DNA of 17,474 nucleotides from an uncultured Eubacteriales bacterium (lineage in GTDB: Bacteria; Bacillota; Clostridia; Christensenellales; QALW01). A model generated the notes under the pieces. It was given only the letters and a program-made list of their open reading frames with translations, did not search any database and was not told the DNA's origin. This document shows, in pieces, positions 1 through 9,307 of the stretch (position 1 is the stretch's first letter; each line of letters starts with the position of its first letter). A program made the position numbers and the translations under genes. Where the stretch lies: contig URIR01000040.1 in NCBI GenBank assembly GCA_900547955.1, positions 1-17,474 on the forward strand. Direction: 5' to 3'.

Positions 1-101
1 AGGAGCTAATTGATACGCAGAGCGAGCTGAAAAGCGTAACTGCGGAGCGGGATGAATTAAAGGATAAGCTGGAGCAGATTAAGAGAATTGCGGGGGCGTA
101 A
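1..101 (+). CDS. 3' end of an upstream prophage gene (coiled-coil C-terminus)
   Basis: Reading from base 3, 32 sense codons run to a TAA at 99-101 with no interruption. The peptide is charged and heptad-like (SELKSVTAERDELKDKLEQI), so it is probably the coiled-coil tail of a larger protein whose start lies outside the window. It is in the same direction as the two large genes that follow and is separated from them by a terminator-like hairpin. The product cannot be identified from this fragment; a structural or scaffold protein is possible but unproven. Confidence 0.6.
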   Translation, partial: ELIDTQSELKSVTAERDELKDKLEQIKRIAGA

Positions 102-124
102 TTGCAACTGAAAACGTATTGAGC

Positions 125-153
125 GGAGGGAGCTAGGCTCCCTCCTTTAATTT
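125..153 (+). terminator. Intrinsic terminator-like hairpin between prophage genes
   Basis: A perfect 9-bp stem (GGAGGGAGC at 125-133, GCTCCCTCC at 137-145) with a 3-base loop is followed by TTTAATTT. The T tract is imperfect, so termination may be partial. It lies 24 bases after the upstream stop codon and just before the ribosome binding site of the next gene. Confidence 0.55.
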
Positions 154-165
154 ATGGAGGCATAT

Positions 166-1791
166 ATGAAACCATATAACATTATAAAGCCATACGATGA
201 GACAAAAACAAATAACAGGCTCTCTAATTCTGATATGTTTAAAATTTGGTCTGGCGGTTATAGGCTGCCGACCAAAAACGACGAAGAAAGGAGCTACAAA
301 GACGCGCTTGTAAACGACCCCCGAAAGGTAGCTGAGGCCGCAGATTCAGCCAAATGGGCGGCGGCAGGTGCAGCTGGGGCGGCGCAGGGCGCTTTAGGAG
401 GCTTAGGCGGGAATAGTCCTAGCAATACTAATTCAGCCAATAAATATGATGCATTATATACGGGGAATAGCTTTAAAGATTGGTATAAGACGCATTATGG
501 CAGCAATTATACTGGTCAAAGCTATTCACGGCCTGAGGGAATGAATGATTTGGATTGGGATATCGGCAGGACGCTATATGACGCTTATCAAAGAGAACAG
601 GCTTTGACTGATGATTATAATAAAAAAACAAATTATTATAAGCAAATGTACAATTCTCAGCAGAGCGCTGCTGAAGAGGCATATAATAATTATCTTCAGA
701 ATATTGAACAAGCGTATAAAGCCTCGGTCGGCAGCCTTGATAACGACAGAAGCAGCTCTCAGCAGGCGGCCAGCATAATGCTAGATAAAGCAATGAAATA
801 CCTTCCTGAGCAGTTGAAGGCTCAGGGATTAGGCGGTCTGGGCGTTAGCTCTTCCGCTATGCTGGAGGCGAATAATAACTATATAAACCAGCTTGGCTCT
901 ATAATGGAGCTGTATAATCAAAATAAAGGAGCCTTAGATTTAGGACATAGCAATGATTTACAGGAGCTTGCTAATGGAAAGCTTGACAGCGATACGCAAA
1001 GATATAATCAGTATATATCCAGCTTGATGAGCCTTGAGGACGCGTATAACGCCAATATGCTCTCGAACAATACGCAGTCATCCAATAATGTAACTGATTT
1101 GCTCAATAATTACCGTGAGCTGGAAAGAGAAGAACAGGACCGCGAGTATGCTGCGCAGGACCAAACAGCCAACAATGCGTTATTTGTTCTTGAGAGCATG
1201 CGGGAGAATCCCAATTATACAGATGAAAATGGGAATCTGACCAAGGACGGCTATAAACGGATGTCTGATTATTTTGCTTCAATCAGCAGCGCTCTGGATG
1301 AGCCTACAAAGAAAATGCTTAAAAACTATCTCCAGGGATGGGCTCCTGACACAACGTCGAGCGGCAGCGGAATCAAGGATTCTTCGGGGAAGGAAATAAC
1401 AGATTACACAGTATCTAATATAATTACCGTTGGCCGTAATGATAGGGAAATTCTCTACACCGGCAACATTGCGGACTCCGGCGATGCTAAAAACAGTTGG
1501 GATAGTGAGGGTAAGGCCATATGGGTAGCTGATGACGGAGACGGCAATACCGGTATATACGAATTGGGCAAACAAGTAAGTGCTGCCGGAGAGAAATACA
1601 AAGCAATTGTTAATTATATAACCCATGCCAAGGCCTTCTTAGGGGCTAAAAGGGGAACTCCTGAAAGAGGAGATGCGGTCATGTATGATGGAGAACTGTA
1701 TATATTTGGTGATGGCGGTAAGCTTTTTAAGGTCACAGGCGGCGCAGGCGATTCTTTGGATAAGTTTAAATCTTATTTGTATGAAAATTAA
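166..1791 (+). CDS. Putative phage virion-associated protein (541 aa)
   Basis: I do not recognise a named family. The start is placed at ATG 166 because GGAGG at 156-160 sits five bases before it. The earlier in-frame ATG at 154 overlaps that ribosome binding site and has none of its own. The protein has a polar N-terminus, a Gly/Ala-rich hinge (about residues 60-80 from this start), then a long Tyr/Gln/Asn/Ala-rich helical region with repeated QQSAAEEAYNNYLQ-like heptads, and an SSGSG-type linker before a C-terminal domain that looks beta-rich. There is no signal peptide or membrane segment. It lies 23 bases before the giant polyvalent gene, in the same direction, so the two are probably cotranscribed. 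Composition and position fit a tail, internal or ejection protein, but that role is inference. Confidence 0.6.
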   Translation: MKPYNIIKPYDETKTNNRLSNSDMFKIWSGGYRLPTKNDEERSYKDALVNDPRKVAEAADSAKWAAAGAAGAAQGALGGLGGNSPSNTNSANKYDALYTGNSFKDWYKTHYGSNYTGQSYSRPEGMNDLDWDIGRTLYDAYQREQALTDDYNKKTNYYKQMYNSQQSAAEEAYNNYLQNIEQAYKASVGSLDNDRSSSQQAASIMLDKAMKYLPEQLKAQGLGGLGVSSSAMLEANNNYINQLGSIMELYNQNKGALDLGHSNDLQELANGKLDSDTQRYNQYISSLMSLEDAYNANMLSNNTQSSNNVTDLLNNYRELEREEQDREYAAQDQTANNALFVLESMRENPNYTDENGNLTKDGYKRMSDYFASISSALDEPTKKMLKNYLQGWAPDTTSSGSGIKDSSGKEITDYTVSNIITVGRNDREILYTGNIADSGDAKNSWDSEGKAIWVADDGDGNTGIYELGKQVSAAGEKYKAIVNYITHAKAFLGAKRGTPERGDAVMYDGELYIFGDGGKLFKVTGGAGDSLDKFKSYLYEN

Positions 1792-1814
1792 GCAGCTTTG
1801 GAGGAGGAAGCGCT

Positions 1815-4800
1815 ATGGCGATAAATTATACGTCTCCGTATGAGAGAAGAGCGCGCGCTCAGGCTATAAGGGCGGAACGGGAATCCCGGCGTGCAATATA
1901 TAATAACCGGCTTAATCCAACAAGTACTCCGCAGGCAGTACAAAGGACAGTACAAAACGCACCCCAAAAAACAAAAGCAGGGGCAGAAAACAAGGAGGAG
2001 GCCAACCCGCTTGTTAGAACACTTGCAACGGCGGGAGACGTTGTTGGAAACGTATTTACGGGAGCGGCCAAAGGAATAGAGGGTGTTGCCGACTTTCTTC
2101 TAAGCGCAGTCGGCGCGGTCGGCGGGATTTTCAGCAGCGATTTTCAGGAAGGGATTAAGGATATAGTCGCTTATGACGCGGCGCAGGAATGGTTCGGCAA
2201 GCCTCTTAACGAGCTTACAAGCGATTCATATTTGACACAAGGCGGTTTTGTTGAAAATGTAGCCAGCGGAATAGGCCAAATGCTGCCTGCGGTTGCGGCT
2301 GCAATTCCTACGGGCGGTTCAAGCCTCGCCAGCCTGGGTACTATGGCGGTATCTGCGGCCGGTTCAGGCACCGAAAGCGCGTTTCAGGACGGCGCGGATT
2401 ATTATGCCGGTTTAGGCTACGGCGTTGCCAGCGGCGCGGTAGAGGCTGCTACGGAAAAAATGTTCGGCGGCGCTACAAAAGCAATTTTTGGCAAGGGAGT
2501 ATTGGACGGAGGAAAGGCAGTTGCCAGTACAGGGATAAAGCGAATTGCGAAAGACGCGTTTGAGGAAGGCGTGGAAGAAGTTGCGTCCGAGCTTGTGAAT
2601 CCTGCCCTTAAAGGTATATATAAAGGGGACGAGGCTTTTAAAGAATATACTCAGGGAGATTATTGGAAGGGCGTTCTAGAGGCCGGAGGAGTAGGCGCGG
2701 CGACGTCTCTCGCTTATACCGGGACAGTTGGGAATATCCTTTCAAAGAAGGGCAAAGCGCTCTCAAATAGAGAAACAGATATAAACGACAGCTTGGAAGC
2801 TATAGGACGGCAGAAAAGAGCGGCCGAACAGCTTTTCGCTGAGAACGCTTTAACCGAAGCCAATGAAAGAAAAATCTCTGCTAATATTAGAAAAAATTAT
2901 GAGAATATTCAGAGAGCACTTACAAAATCCAAGCCCGAAAAACGCGCTGAACTGATAGAAGAATTTAGTCTTGGTTCGGCTTTTGACAGCAACGGCTATA
3001 TAAAATCGGATTTTGCGGCTACGCTTGGACTGGATGGAAATAATGCGGGCGCGGATACGCGCTATTATTCTCCTTCTCTGCGGGGCCAGGAGGAATATAT
3101 TAATCAGCGCCTGGAAGGGCTTGGAACCCGGATATACGTTGGCGAGCTTACCCAGGAGGAGCAGGCGAGATATGATAAGCTTAAAAAGGTGCAGAATGCT
3201 TTAAGTCAAAAGGGCTTAATAAGCTCGAAACTGGTATTGGCCGAGCCTTCGGAGGAGTTTGACGCATTTGCGTTTGACGATGTAATAGTCATAGGCAAGG
3301 ACGCGCTGGAAAGCGACGCCTGGCAGCAAAAAATACTTCATGAAACCGTGCATTTTACAGAGCAGACTAAGGAATGGAAGGATTTTGCGGCCTTTATTCT
3401 GAATGAAACGGATACGGACGCCGTAATACAGTCTGTTTTGGATAGAGGGTATGGAGACGTTACTCAGGAGGACGCGGACGCTGTGCGCGCCGCTATAGCT
3501 CAGGGAAATTTGGATTTTGACAATTTTACTCAGGGCCAAATGATATTAGTTAGCGAGGCGGTGGCGTTTCAAAGTGAAGCAATGTTGGGCAACCAAACAA
3601 TGCTTGAAAAGCTGGCCAGCACTAAAACCAGCCTTGCGCACCGCATACTTGAACGCATACGGCATTTTATTCAGGTTATACGCGCCAGCTCTCCTGAAGA
3701 AAAAAAGCTTATTAATACGCTGGACAATGCGCGCCGTTTGCTGGAAAAGGCTTTGAACAAAGCGGGCAGCTTTTATGCTTCGGAAATTTCTGCCGCTATG
3801 CGTTCGGGGGTTGCGGAGAACGTCCATTCAGAGTATAATGAAGACGTTGAAAACAGTCAATTTTCAAGGAAAAAAGCTTCGTATATTGCGTATAACAAGA
3901 TTGGCGCAGAAGATGTATCTTATGTCAGAGAAAAGCTAAACGAGCTTTATTCTGGAATTGACGATGGCGTAGCGGACGGAATCGCCGTAGAAAAAGGAAC
4001 AACGGTATATATCGTTGATTCGGGAAAAGAAAACGGCGAGATAAGCTTTGGATTCCGAGCAAAAAGGATTATATCCAACAATGTTAGAAGAAAAGAACAG
4101 ATAAGGAGGATAAATAACGATGCAATCTCAAGGGGATTTCTTTCTGATGGACTTTCTTCAAGACTTGGGAGTGAGCCAGCTGAACATATTGGACGCGATA
4201 TGCGACGAGAATTACGAGAAGAGTCTTCAACTGGTACAGGAAAATCCCAACATAACCAAAGCGGAATTTCTCGAACAAATGGGGATAGAGGAAGAGGACT
4301 ATTAGATAACGAGAACGGCAGTACAGGCAAATATGGACGCGACCGAGAACTAAATTTTGAACAAAATGCCGGAGATAGCGAGCGAATAAGGTTTTCCCGC
4401 AAAAAGAGCTTTTCGGAGCAGGTAGATGACGTCCTGAACGGCGCGGATACGAACAGCACGCACTTAATGCTGAGTGAAACGCCTGAAATATTGCAGCAGG
4501 CCGGGCTTCCTAAGCTGCCTATCCTTATGACGGCAAGGCATCTTAAAACAATAACCCAAAGCTCGGGCAAGGATAAGGCTAATTACCACGGATTAGGAAC
4601 AGAGATTGTTAAAAAGCTGCCTCAGCTTATTTCAGAGCCTGTTATATTAGCGGACAGCCTTACCAGGGGGGATAGCATTGTCGTTATTACTGAAGCTGTC
4701 GATTCGGAAAACAGGCCGGTTATTGCGGCAATACTGCTTGACGGTAAAGGGCGGCTTGAAGAAAAACATATAAATGCTAATATAATGACAAGCGCTTATG

Positions 4801-7800
4801 GTAAGGATAACTTTCAATCGTTTCTGAACAGTTTAGCCAAGGCTGATGCCGTTTTTTACTGGGATAAAAAGAAGAGCCAAGAGATGTTGGTGAGCCTTGG
4901 GCTCCAATTGCCCAACGCTATAACAAATCTTGACTCCAATACTATTATACGCAAAACCAGAGCGAATGTCAATACCTCGGCTAATGAAGAAATAAAGTTC
5001 TCCCGCAAAAAAAACCAACGCTATCAGCAGCTTTCTCCTGGCCAGCTTAAGCGGGTTATAGCCAATAATACAAGGCGCAGGGTATATTCAAAAGCGGACG
5101 CGCAAACGGTGGTCAATAATATTCTCAATAATTATATGGATTTCGGGGACAAGCTGGGGGATATTTCGGGGAAAACCAAAGCGGAAGTTACAAACATGCT
5201 GTGGGAGAGCCTTAATTCGCTGGACGAAGGAAGGCGCGCCGGTTTTGCGTTGGATGTGGCCGACTATATAATTAATGAAGCTACTCTGGACGATTTGCTG
5301 CGCGACCAGGATTTAAGCGAGCATGCTTACATTGCAGATACTCTTAAGCCATATTTGCATACGCTGGATTTATCTTCGCTTAGAGCCGAAATAAAGAACC
5401 GCTATGACGGAGACAACAGCATTTATTTGCGCTGGGCTAAGCCTAACGGGGAAAGGGGGATATCTGTCGATACAGCGGCAATGGAGCTTGCTGGAAACGG
5501 GATAAATATAGCGAATTACAACCCGGCGGATATTCTTTTTGAACTGGACGATATGTATAGAAAATCCAGTAAAGCGCTTTCGTCTAACGTTAAGAGCTTT
5601 TTAGCGGATAGCTTAGACGGCAAAGCCAGAGAACGGCTGCGGCAGGATATAGCCAGGGAGGTGTTGCGCGGCTTTGAGTATACCGGTAAAGCTTCCAAGC
5701 TGGACGGTATTATCGGTAAATACGAACAGGAGATAAAAAAGTGGCAGAGAAGGTATTACGATGAAAAGGAGAGGAATAATGCTGTCAATCGCGTGATTGA
5801 TTCCGTACAAAAGCTTCAGGACTTTAAAAAAGGTACGTTTGTAAATGCTTCGCAGTATAAGAGCGATATATTTAAAGGTTCTATAGAAAAGCTGACGCGG
5901 ATAAAAAATCGCGGAAATTTAAACCAAAGCGGAACCAGGCGGATTATGGCGGGGATTAAAGAGTGGTACGCAAAGGATAATCCTATGCTGGAGGGAGAGG
6001 CGTATTCAGAGGAGATAGCTCAAATGCTGAGTGATATTGCGTCTAATGAAAAGCCTTTTACTGCGGAAGAATTTCAGATAATAAGCGAGTTGGAGAAGGC
6101 GTCGGGATTGAATAGCTATGCAGAGCTTAGAGACTGGTATACAAAATCCCGTCTGAAGGAAAAGTATAATCCTGAAGTAAAAAGACTGTTGAAGGACGCG
6201 GCAAATGAAAAGGTTTTTACTATTGCGGAGCTGCGCAATCTGGCTAACGTGACAGATTATTTCAGGCATTTTGCCGAGACGTATAATAAGATATGGCAAA
6301 ATGGCAAATGGATTGATGCTAAACCTGTTGCGGAAAAGCACATAAAGCTTCTTCAGGAAAATCAAAAAATAAAAATAGGCTGGATGAATAAGGTAAGCGG
6401 CTCGTCATATGCACGAGCCTTTTATGACCCTGCGGCATTGGCAAGGCGCGCTGATTTATATGAAGACGGCTTTTATACTCAGTCCCTTATTTCCTTTAGA
6501 AGGGGCGCGGCAAAAGCGGCTATAGACGAAATGGAAATCCTGGAGCCTTTAGAGGGGTTTAAGAAGCGCAATAAAAAGTATTTTAAGGCTCTGGACAAGC
6601 GAACTGTTCAATATAATGGCCAGGAAATTCCCGCACACAAAGCAATGATGCTTTATTTAACGCTGGGGAGAGAACAGGCGCAGGGCGGTTTGGCGGCGTC
6701 TGGATTTAGTTTTGAACAGAACGATAAGACCATGCGTATAGACGGTTTTGCGCCTGAGGGAAATTTACGGGGCGAAGCGCTTAGCAAGCGGGCGGCAGAA
6801 GTACAGCAGACGATTTATGAGCAGTTTAATCAGACGGACAAAGAATTTGTTGCCATAGCCAGAGAAATATTTAATAAGCAATGCCGCGATAAAAAGATAG
6901 CGGCTGATAAATTGATTAAGGGCTTCAGCAACATTGTGAGCGGAGAGTACGCGCCTATACGCCGGTCAAATATAGCCCGCAAACTGGAAACAGATTCCTG
7001 GAAATCCGAATGGGACAGCGTAAGCGACGCTTCATTTAATAAGGATACTGTCCAGGGAGCAAAAGGCGAGCTGCTTATAGAGGACTTGGAGACGGTTGTA
7101 TACAGGCATGTGAAGGGCATTGCCCTGTATGCAAATTTAGCGCCGGTTTTAGAGAATTATAATCGGCTTTTAAATATAAATATAAGCGGCAATCCGAATA
7201 AACCTATCAGCATAGCCACAGAGAGCAGAAACGTTTGGAAGGAAGGACAGCGATATTTTGAGCAGCTTCTTAACGATATAAAAGGGATACCTGCTTCAGT
7301 TGGCGCCGGGTTGGGTATTTTCAGACAGCTTCGCAGCGGATATGCTTTATCTGTATTGGGAGCTAATCCTAAAGTTTGGGTTACGCAGCTTACATCCTTT
7401 GCGGCAGCGACAAGCATATTGGATACAGATTCGATAGTACGCGGATTGAAGGTAAATAGTTCGGACGTGGATAAGTACTGCCCATTAGCTAAGCTTCGCA
7501 ATAATGATAATACTGCCGCAGCGGCACAGGGCGTGTTGGAAAAGGCGGGCAAAATAGGCAACGTTCTTATGACGCCTATAGGAAAAGTTGACCGATTCGT
7601 TATTAAAAGATTGTTCGGCGCGTGCCAGGTGCAGATACAGAAGAGCAGCGGGCTGAAAATTGGGACGGAGCAGAACAAAATAAAGGCAGGGGAGCTTCTG
7701 GAAGAGGTTATTTTTGAAACCCAGCAGAACGCTCTTGCAACTGAACGCTCTGCGGCCATGCGTTCGGGAAGCGAGTTGATGAAAACCTTTACTATGTTTT

Positions 7801-9095
7801 CCTCAGACGCGATGAAAACCATTGGCCGCGCTATAGACGGTATAGGGGAATTAACGGTATTAAAGCAGAGGCGCAGGCTTGCGACAGACCCGCAAGAAAT
7901 AGAATACCTAGACAAGCGGATAAAGCAAGCGCGGAAAAAAGCTCGTAAGGGCGTTACTGCGTTAGTTACTTCTTCTATATTCATGGCGCTCATAGCTCAG
8001 TTATTCCGTTTCATATATAATAAGGATGATGAGGATGATAATGTAATAGAAAACATGGCGGTGGACGCCGTAGGCAATCTTTTAGGCGGCTTGCCAATAA
8101 TAAAGGATGTGTATGCGCGGTTTACCGAGGGATACGACCTGGACAGCTACGCTTATTCTACCATTAATAATCTTATGGACAGCGCGATGGGTATATTTAA
8201 TGCAACGGGCGATATTATCTCAGGTAAGGTCGATGCTAAAGAAACTGCTAGAAATGTAAGAAATGTTCTTTATTCGGCAGGGCAATTATTTGGTATTCCC
8301 GTTAAAAACATGTATAATACGGCTTATGGACTTACTAAAAGATTCAGTCCGTCAAGCGCTTACAGTATTGATAATATGTTTTATGACAAATCCTATGCTT
8401 CAGATTTGGCTAAAGCAGTAGAGGCGGAGGATGACGATATGATAGCCACTATTGCCGGTATTATGCTTAATGAAAATGTAGGTGAAGTAACATCATCCTC
8501 TGTTCGCCAGGAACTGAATAGGCTTATAAAGGCAGGACATGACGTGCTGCCACGAAGCGTAGGAAATTCTATTATATATGACGGTGAAGAGCTTGCTTTA
8601 AATAATGCGCAGCAGCGGGAATTTAAGCAGACTTATTCTCAAGCAAATGAAACGGCGGCCGAGCTGATTCAACTATCGCAATATAAAGAAGCTTCAGAGG
8701 AAGTAAAGGCAAAAGCGGTTAATTTTATCTACGACGTTTATTATGACCGTGCGCTTGAAAAGATTCTGGGCGTAGAGCTGGACGATAAGTCTGTGCTATT
8801 TTCTAAATCTATGGATACGGCAAAGCTGGCAATTATATTAATGACAGCTAAATCCTTAACCGCTGATAAAGATGAAAATGGAAAAAGTATAAGCGGCACA
8901 AAAAAGACTAAGATTCAATCATATGTTAATTCCTTAAAACTAAATGCTGCGCAGAAATATATGATTATGGGCTACTTGGGATATAGTAATGAGAACGGCT
9001 CTTCACAGGTTAAAACATATATGCAAAGTCTGCCGTTGTCTAAAACCCAAAAAGAACAATTATATGCTTACAGCGGATATAATAATGGGGGCTGA
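1815..9095 (+). CDS. Giant phage polyvalent protein (2426 aa): HExxH motif, MuF-C/PBECR-like nuclease module, ejection-protein type
   Basis: ATG 1815 is preceded by GGAGGAGG. Visible layout: basic disordered N-terminus (1-60); Gly/Ala-rich hydrophobic stretch (about 68-185), possibly membrane-active; HETVH at 509-513 with SEAVAF (Glu581) as a candidate third ligand, resembling a zinc metallopeptidase; a module at 688-859; and a module at 865-1061 whose pattern (SETPEIL..LPILMTARHL..LPQLI..PV..IVVITEA..YGKDNF) matches the phage MuF C-terminal/PBECR nuclease-like family. The pentapeptide FSRKK occurs at 683-687, 860-864 and 1062-1066, bracketing both modules. Then come long helical regions with a coiled coil (about 1294-1340), regions resembling large polyvalent-protein-associated domains, and a hydrophobic segment at 2046-2066. 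Proteins of this type are known to be packaged in virions and injected with DNA; that role here is inference. The reading frame is intact for 7.3 kb, which argues for a functional or recently acquired phage. Confidence 0.8.
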   Translation: MAINYTSPYERRARAQAIRAERESRRAIYNNRLNPTSTPQAVQRTVQNAPQKTKAGAENKEEANPLVRTLATAGDVVGNVFTGAAKGIEGVADFLLSAVGAVGGIFSSDFQEGIKDIVAYDAAQEWFGKPLNELTSDSYLTQGGFVENVASGIGQMLPAVAAAIPTGGSSLASLGTMAVSAAGSGTESAFQDGADYYAGLGYGVASGAVEAATEKMFGGATKAIFGKGVLDGGKAVASTGIKRIAKDAFEEGVEEVASELVNPALKGIYKGDEAFKEYTQGDYWKGVLEAGGVGAATSLAYTGTVGNILSKKGKALSNRETDINDSLEAIGRQKRAAEQLFAENALTEANERKISANIRKNYENIQRALTKSKPEKRAELIEEFSLGSAFDSNGYIKSDFAATLGLDGNNAGADTRYYSPSLRGQEEYINQRLEGLGTRIYVGELTQEEQARYDKLKKVQNALSQKGLISSKLVLAEPSEEFDAFAFDDVIVIGKDALESDAWQQKILHETVHFTEQTKEWKDFAAFILNETDTDAVIQSVLDRGYGDVTQEDADAVRAAIAQGNLDFDNFTQGQMILVSEAVAFQSEAMLGNQTMLEKLASTKTSLAHRILERIRHFIQVIRASSPEEKKLINTLDNARRLLEKALNKAGSFYASEISAAMRSGVAENVHSEYNEDVENSQFSRKKASYIAYNKIGAEDVSYVREKLNELYSGIDDGVADGIAVEKGTTVYIVDSGKENGEISFGFRAKRIISNNVRRKEQIRRINNDAISRGFLSDGLSSRLGSEPAEHIGRDMRRELREESSTGTGKSQHNQSGISRTNGDRGRGLLDNENGSTGKYGRDRELNFEQNAGDSERIRFSRKKSFSEQVDDVLNGADTNSTHLMLSETPEILQQAGLPKLPILMTARHLKTITQSSGKDKANYHGLGTEIVKKLPQLISEPVILADSLTRGDSIVVITEAVDSENRPVIAAILLDGKGRLEEKHINANIMTSAYGKDNFQSFLNSLAKADAVFYWDKKKSQEMLVSLGLQLPNAITNLDSNTIIRKTRANVNTSANEEIKFSRKKNQRYQQLSPGQLKRVIANNTRRRVYSKADAQTVVNNILNNYMDFGDKLGDISGKTKAEVTNMLWESLNSLDEGRRAGFALDVADYIINEATLDDLLRDQDLSEHAYIADTLKPYLHTLDLSSLRAEIKNRYDGDNSIYLRWAKPNGERGISVDTAAMELAGNGINIANYNPADILFELDDMYRKSSKALSSNVKSFLADSLDGKARERLRQDIAREVLRGFEYTGKASKLDGIIGKYEQEIKKWQRRYYDEKERNNAVNRVIDSVQKLQDFKKGTFVNASQYKSDIFKGSIEKLTRIKNRGNLNQSGTRRIMAGIKEWYAKDNPMLEGEAYSEEIAQMLSDIASNEKPFTAEEFQIISELEKASGLNSYAELRDWYTKSRLKEKYNPEVKRLLKDAANEKVFTIAELRNLANVTDYFRHFAETYNKIWQNGKWIDAKPVAEKHIKLLQENQKIKIGWMNKVSGSSYARAFYDPAALARRADLYEDGFYTQSLISFRRGAAKAAIDEMEILEPLEGFKKRNKKYFKALDKRTVQYNGQEIPAHKAMMLYLTLGREQAQGGLAASGFSFEQNDKTMRIDGFAPEGNLRGEALSKRAAEVQQTIYEQFNQTDKEFVAIAREIFNKQCRDKKIAADKLIKGFSNIVSGEYAPIRRSNIARKLETDSWKSEWDSVSDASFNKDTVQGAKGELLIEDLETVVYRHVKGIALYANLAPVLENYNRLLNINISGNPNKPISIATESRNVWKEGQRYFEQLLNDIKGIPASVGAGLGIFRQLRSGYALSVLGANPKVWVTQLTSFAAATSILDTDSIVRGLKVNSSDVDKYCPLAKLRNNDNTAAAAQGVLEKAGKIGNVLMTPIGKVDRFVIKRLFGACQVQIQKSSGLKIGTEQNKIKAGELLEEVIFETQQNALATERSAAMRSGSELMKTFTMFSSDAMKTIGRAIDGIGELTVLKQRRRLATDPQEIEYLDKRIKQARKKARKGVTALVTSSIFMALIAQLFRFIYNKDDEDDNVIENMAVDAVGNLLGGLPIIKDVYARFTEGYDLDSYAYSTINNLMDSAMGIFNATGDIISGKVDAKETARNVRNVLYSAGQLFGIPVKNMYNTAYGLTKRFSPSSAYSIDNMFYDKSYASDLAKAVEAEDDDMIATIAGIMLNENVGEVTSSSVRQELNRLIKAGHDVLPRSVGNSIIYDGEELALNNAQQREFKQTYSQANETAAELIQLSQYKEASEEVKAKAVNFIYDVYYDRALEKILGVELDDKSVLFSKSMDTAKLAIILMTAKSLTADKDENGKSISGTKKTKIQSYVNSLKLNAAQKYMIMGYLGYSNENGSSQVKTYMQSLPLSKTQKEQLYAYSGYNNGG

Positions 9096-9098
9096 TAG

Positions 9099-9127
9099 TT
9101 GAATAATTAATGTAAGCGTGATATAAT
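9099..9127 (+). promoter_or_regulatory. Sigma-A promoter for the small toxin-like mRNA
   Basis: TTGAAT at 9099-9104, a 17-base spacer, and TATAAT at 9122-9127 preceded by TGA (extended -10). Transcription should begin near 9134-9136, just after the giant phage gene ends. This gives the toxin-like peptide a promoter independent of the late operon. Confidence 0.7.
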
Positions 9128-9205
9128 AGCTACTGAGAAAGGCAGTAAATGAGGCGGTTAGCACTCCCCAGAGGAGCTTATAGCTCCTGGAAAGGGGGTG
9201 ATGGC

Positions 9206-9277
9206 GTGGAGTACATAGCGTTAATATTAATTTTGTTATTATTATTGCTTGAATCTCTAAAAACGCGAAAAAAATAA
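9206..9277 (+). CDS. Toxin-like hydrophobic micro-peptide (23 aa), candidate type I toxin
   Basis: A GTG at 9206 opens a 23-codon ORF: MEYIA, a run of ten Leu/Ile residues, then ESLKTRKK. This is one membrane helix with a basic tail, the architecture of Fst, TxpA, BsrG and Hol-Tox type I toxins. AAGGGGGTGAT (9192-9202) is a near-perfect match to the anti-Shine-Dalgarno, well spaced for this GTG. The same frame is open back to ATG 9149 (AAAGG at 9138-9142), which would give a 42-residue form, so the start is uncertain. Upstream, AGGAGC/GCTCCT forms a hairpin, and CCCC before it can pair with the GGGG of the ribosome binding site, so translation may be structurally restrained. The gene has its own promoter, a terminator that abuts its stop codon, and a convergent promoter beyond. 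Membrane toxicity is inference. Confidence 0.6.
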   Translation: MEYIALILILLLLLLESLKTRKK

Positions 9278-9307
9278 CCGCCCCCGGCCAAGGCAAGCGG
9301 TTATTTT
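9271..9307. terminator. Bidirectional terminator shared by convergent RNAs
   Basis: An 11-bp stem (AAAATAACCGC at 9271-9281 with GCGGTTATTTT at 9297-9307) has A-rich and T-rich flanks, so it has a T tract in both directions. It overlaps the last codons of the micro-peptide. Convergent RNAs ending here would be complementary through the stem-loop, the classic contact region of type I antitoxin RNAs. Confidence 0.75.

Noticed and set aside
3947..4570. 207-residue minus-strand ORF
   Set aside because: Antisense shadow of the giant gene, very rich in Ser and Leu, with no recognisable domain.
3782..7770. SAAMRSG occurring twice in the giant protein (near residues 658 and 1980)
   Set aside because: Similar over only about seven residues (18 of 20 bases), with dissimilar flanks; treated as coincidence unless homologues keep both.
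7157..7993. 278-residue minus-strand ORF
   Set aside because: It lies wholly inside the intact giant phage gene, has Ser/Leu/Pro-rich antisense composition and no ribosome site.
9201..9218. Five-codon ORF from ATG 9201 overlapping the micro-peptide start
   Set aside because: The ATG is too close to the ribosome site and ends at once in TAG; the GTG frame encodes the coherent membrane peptide.
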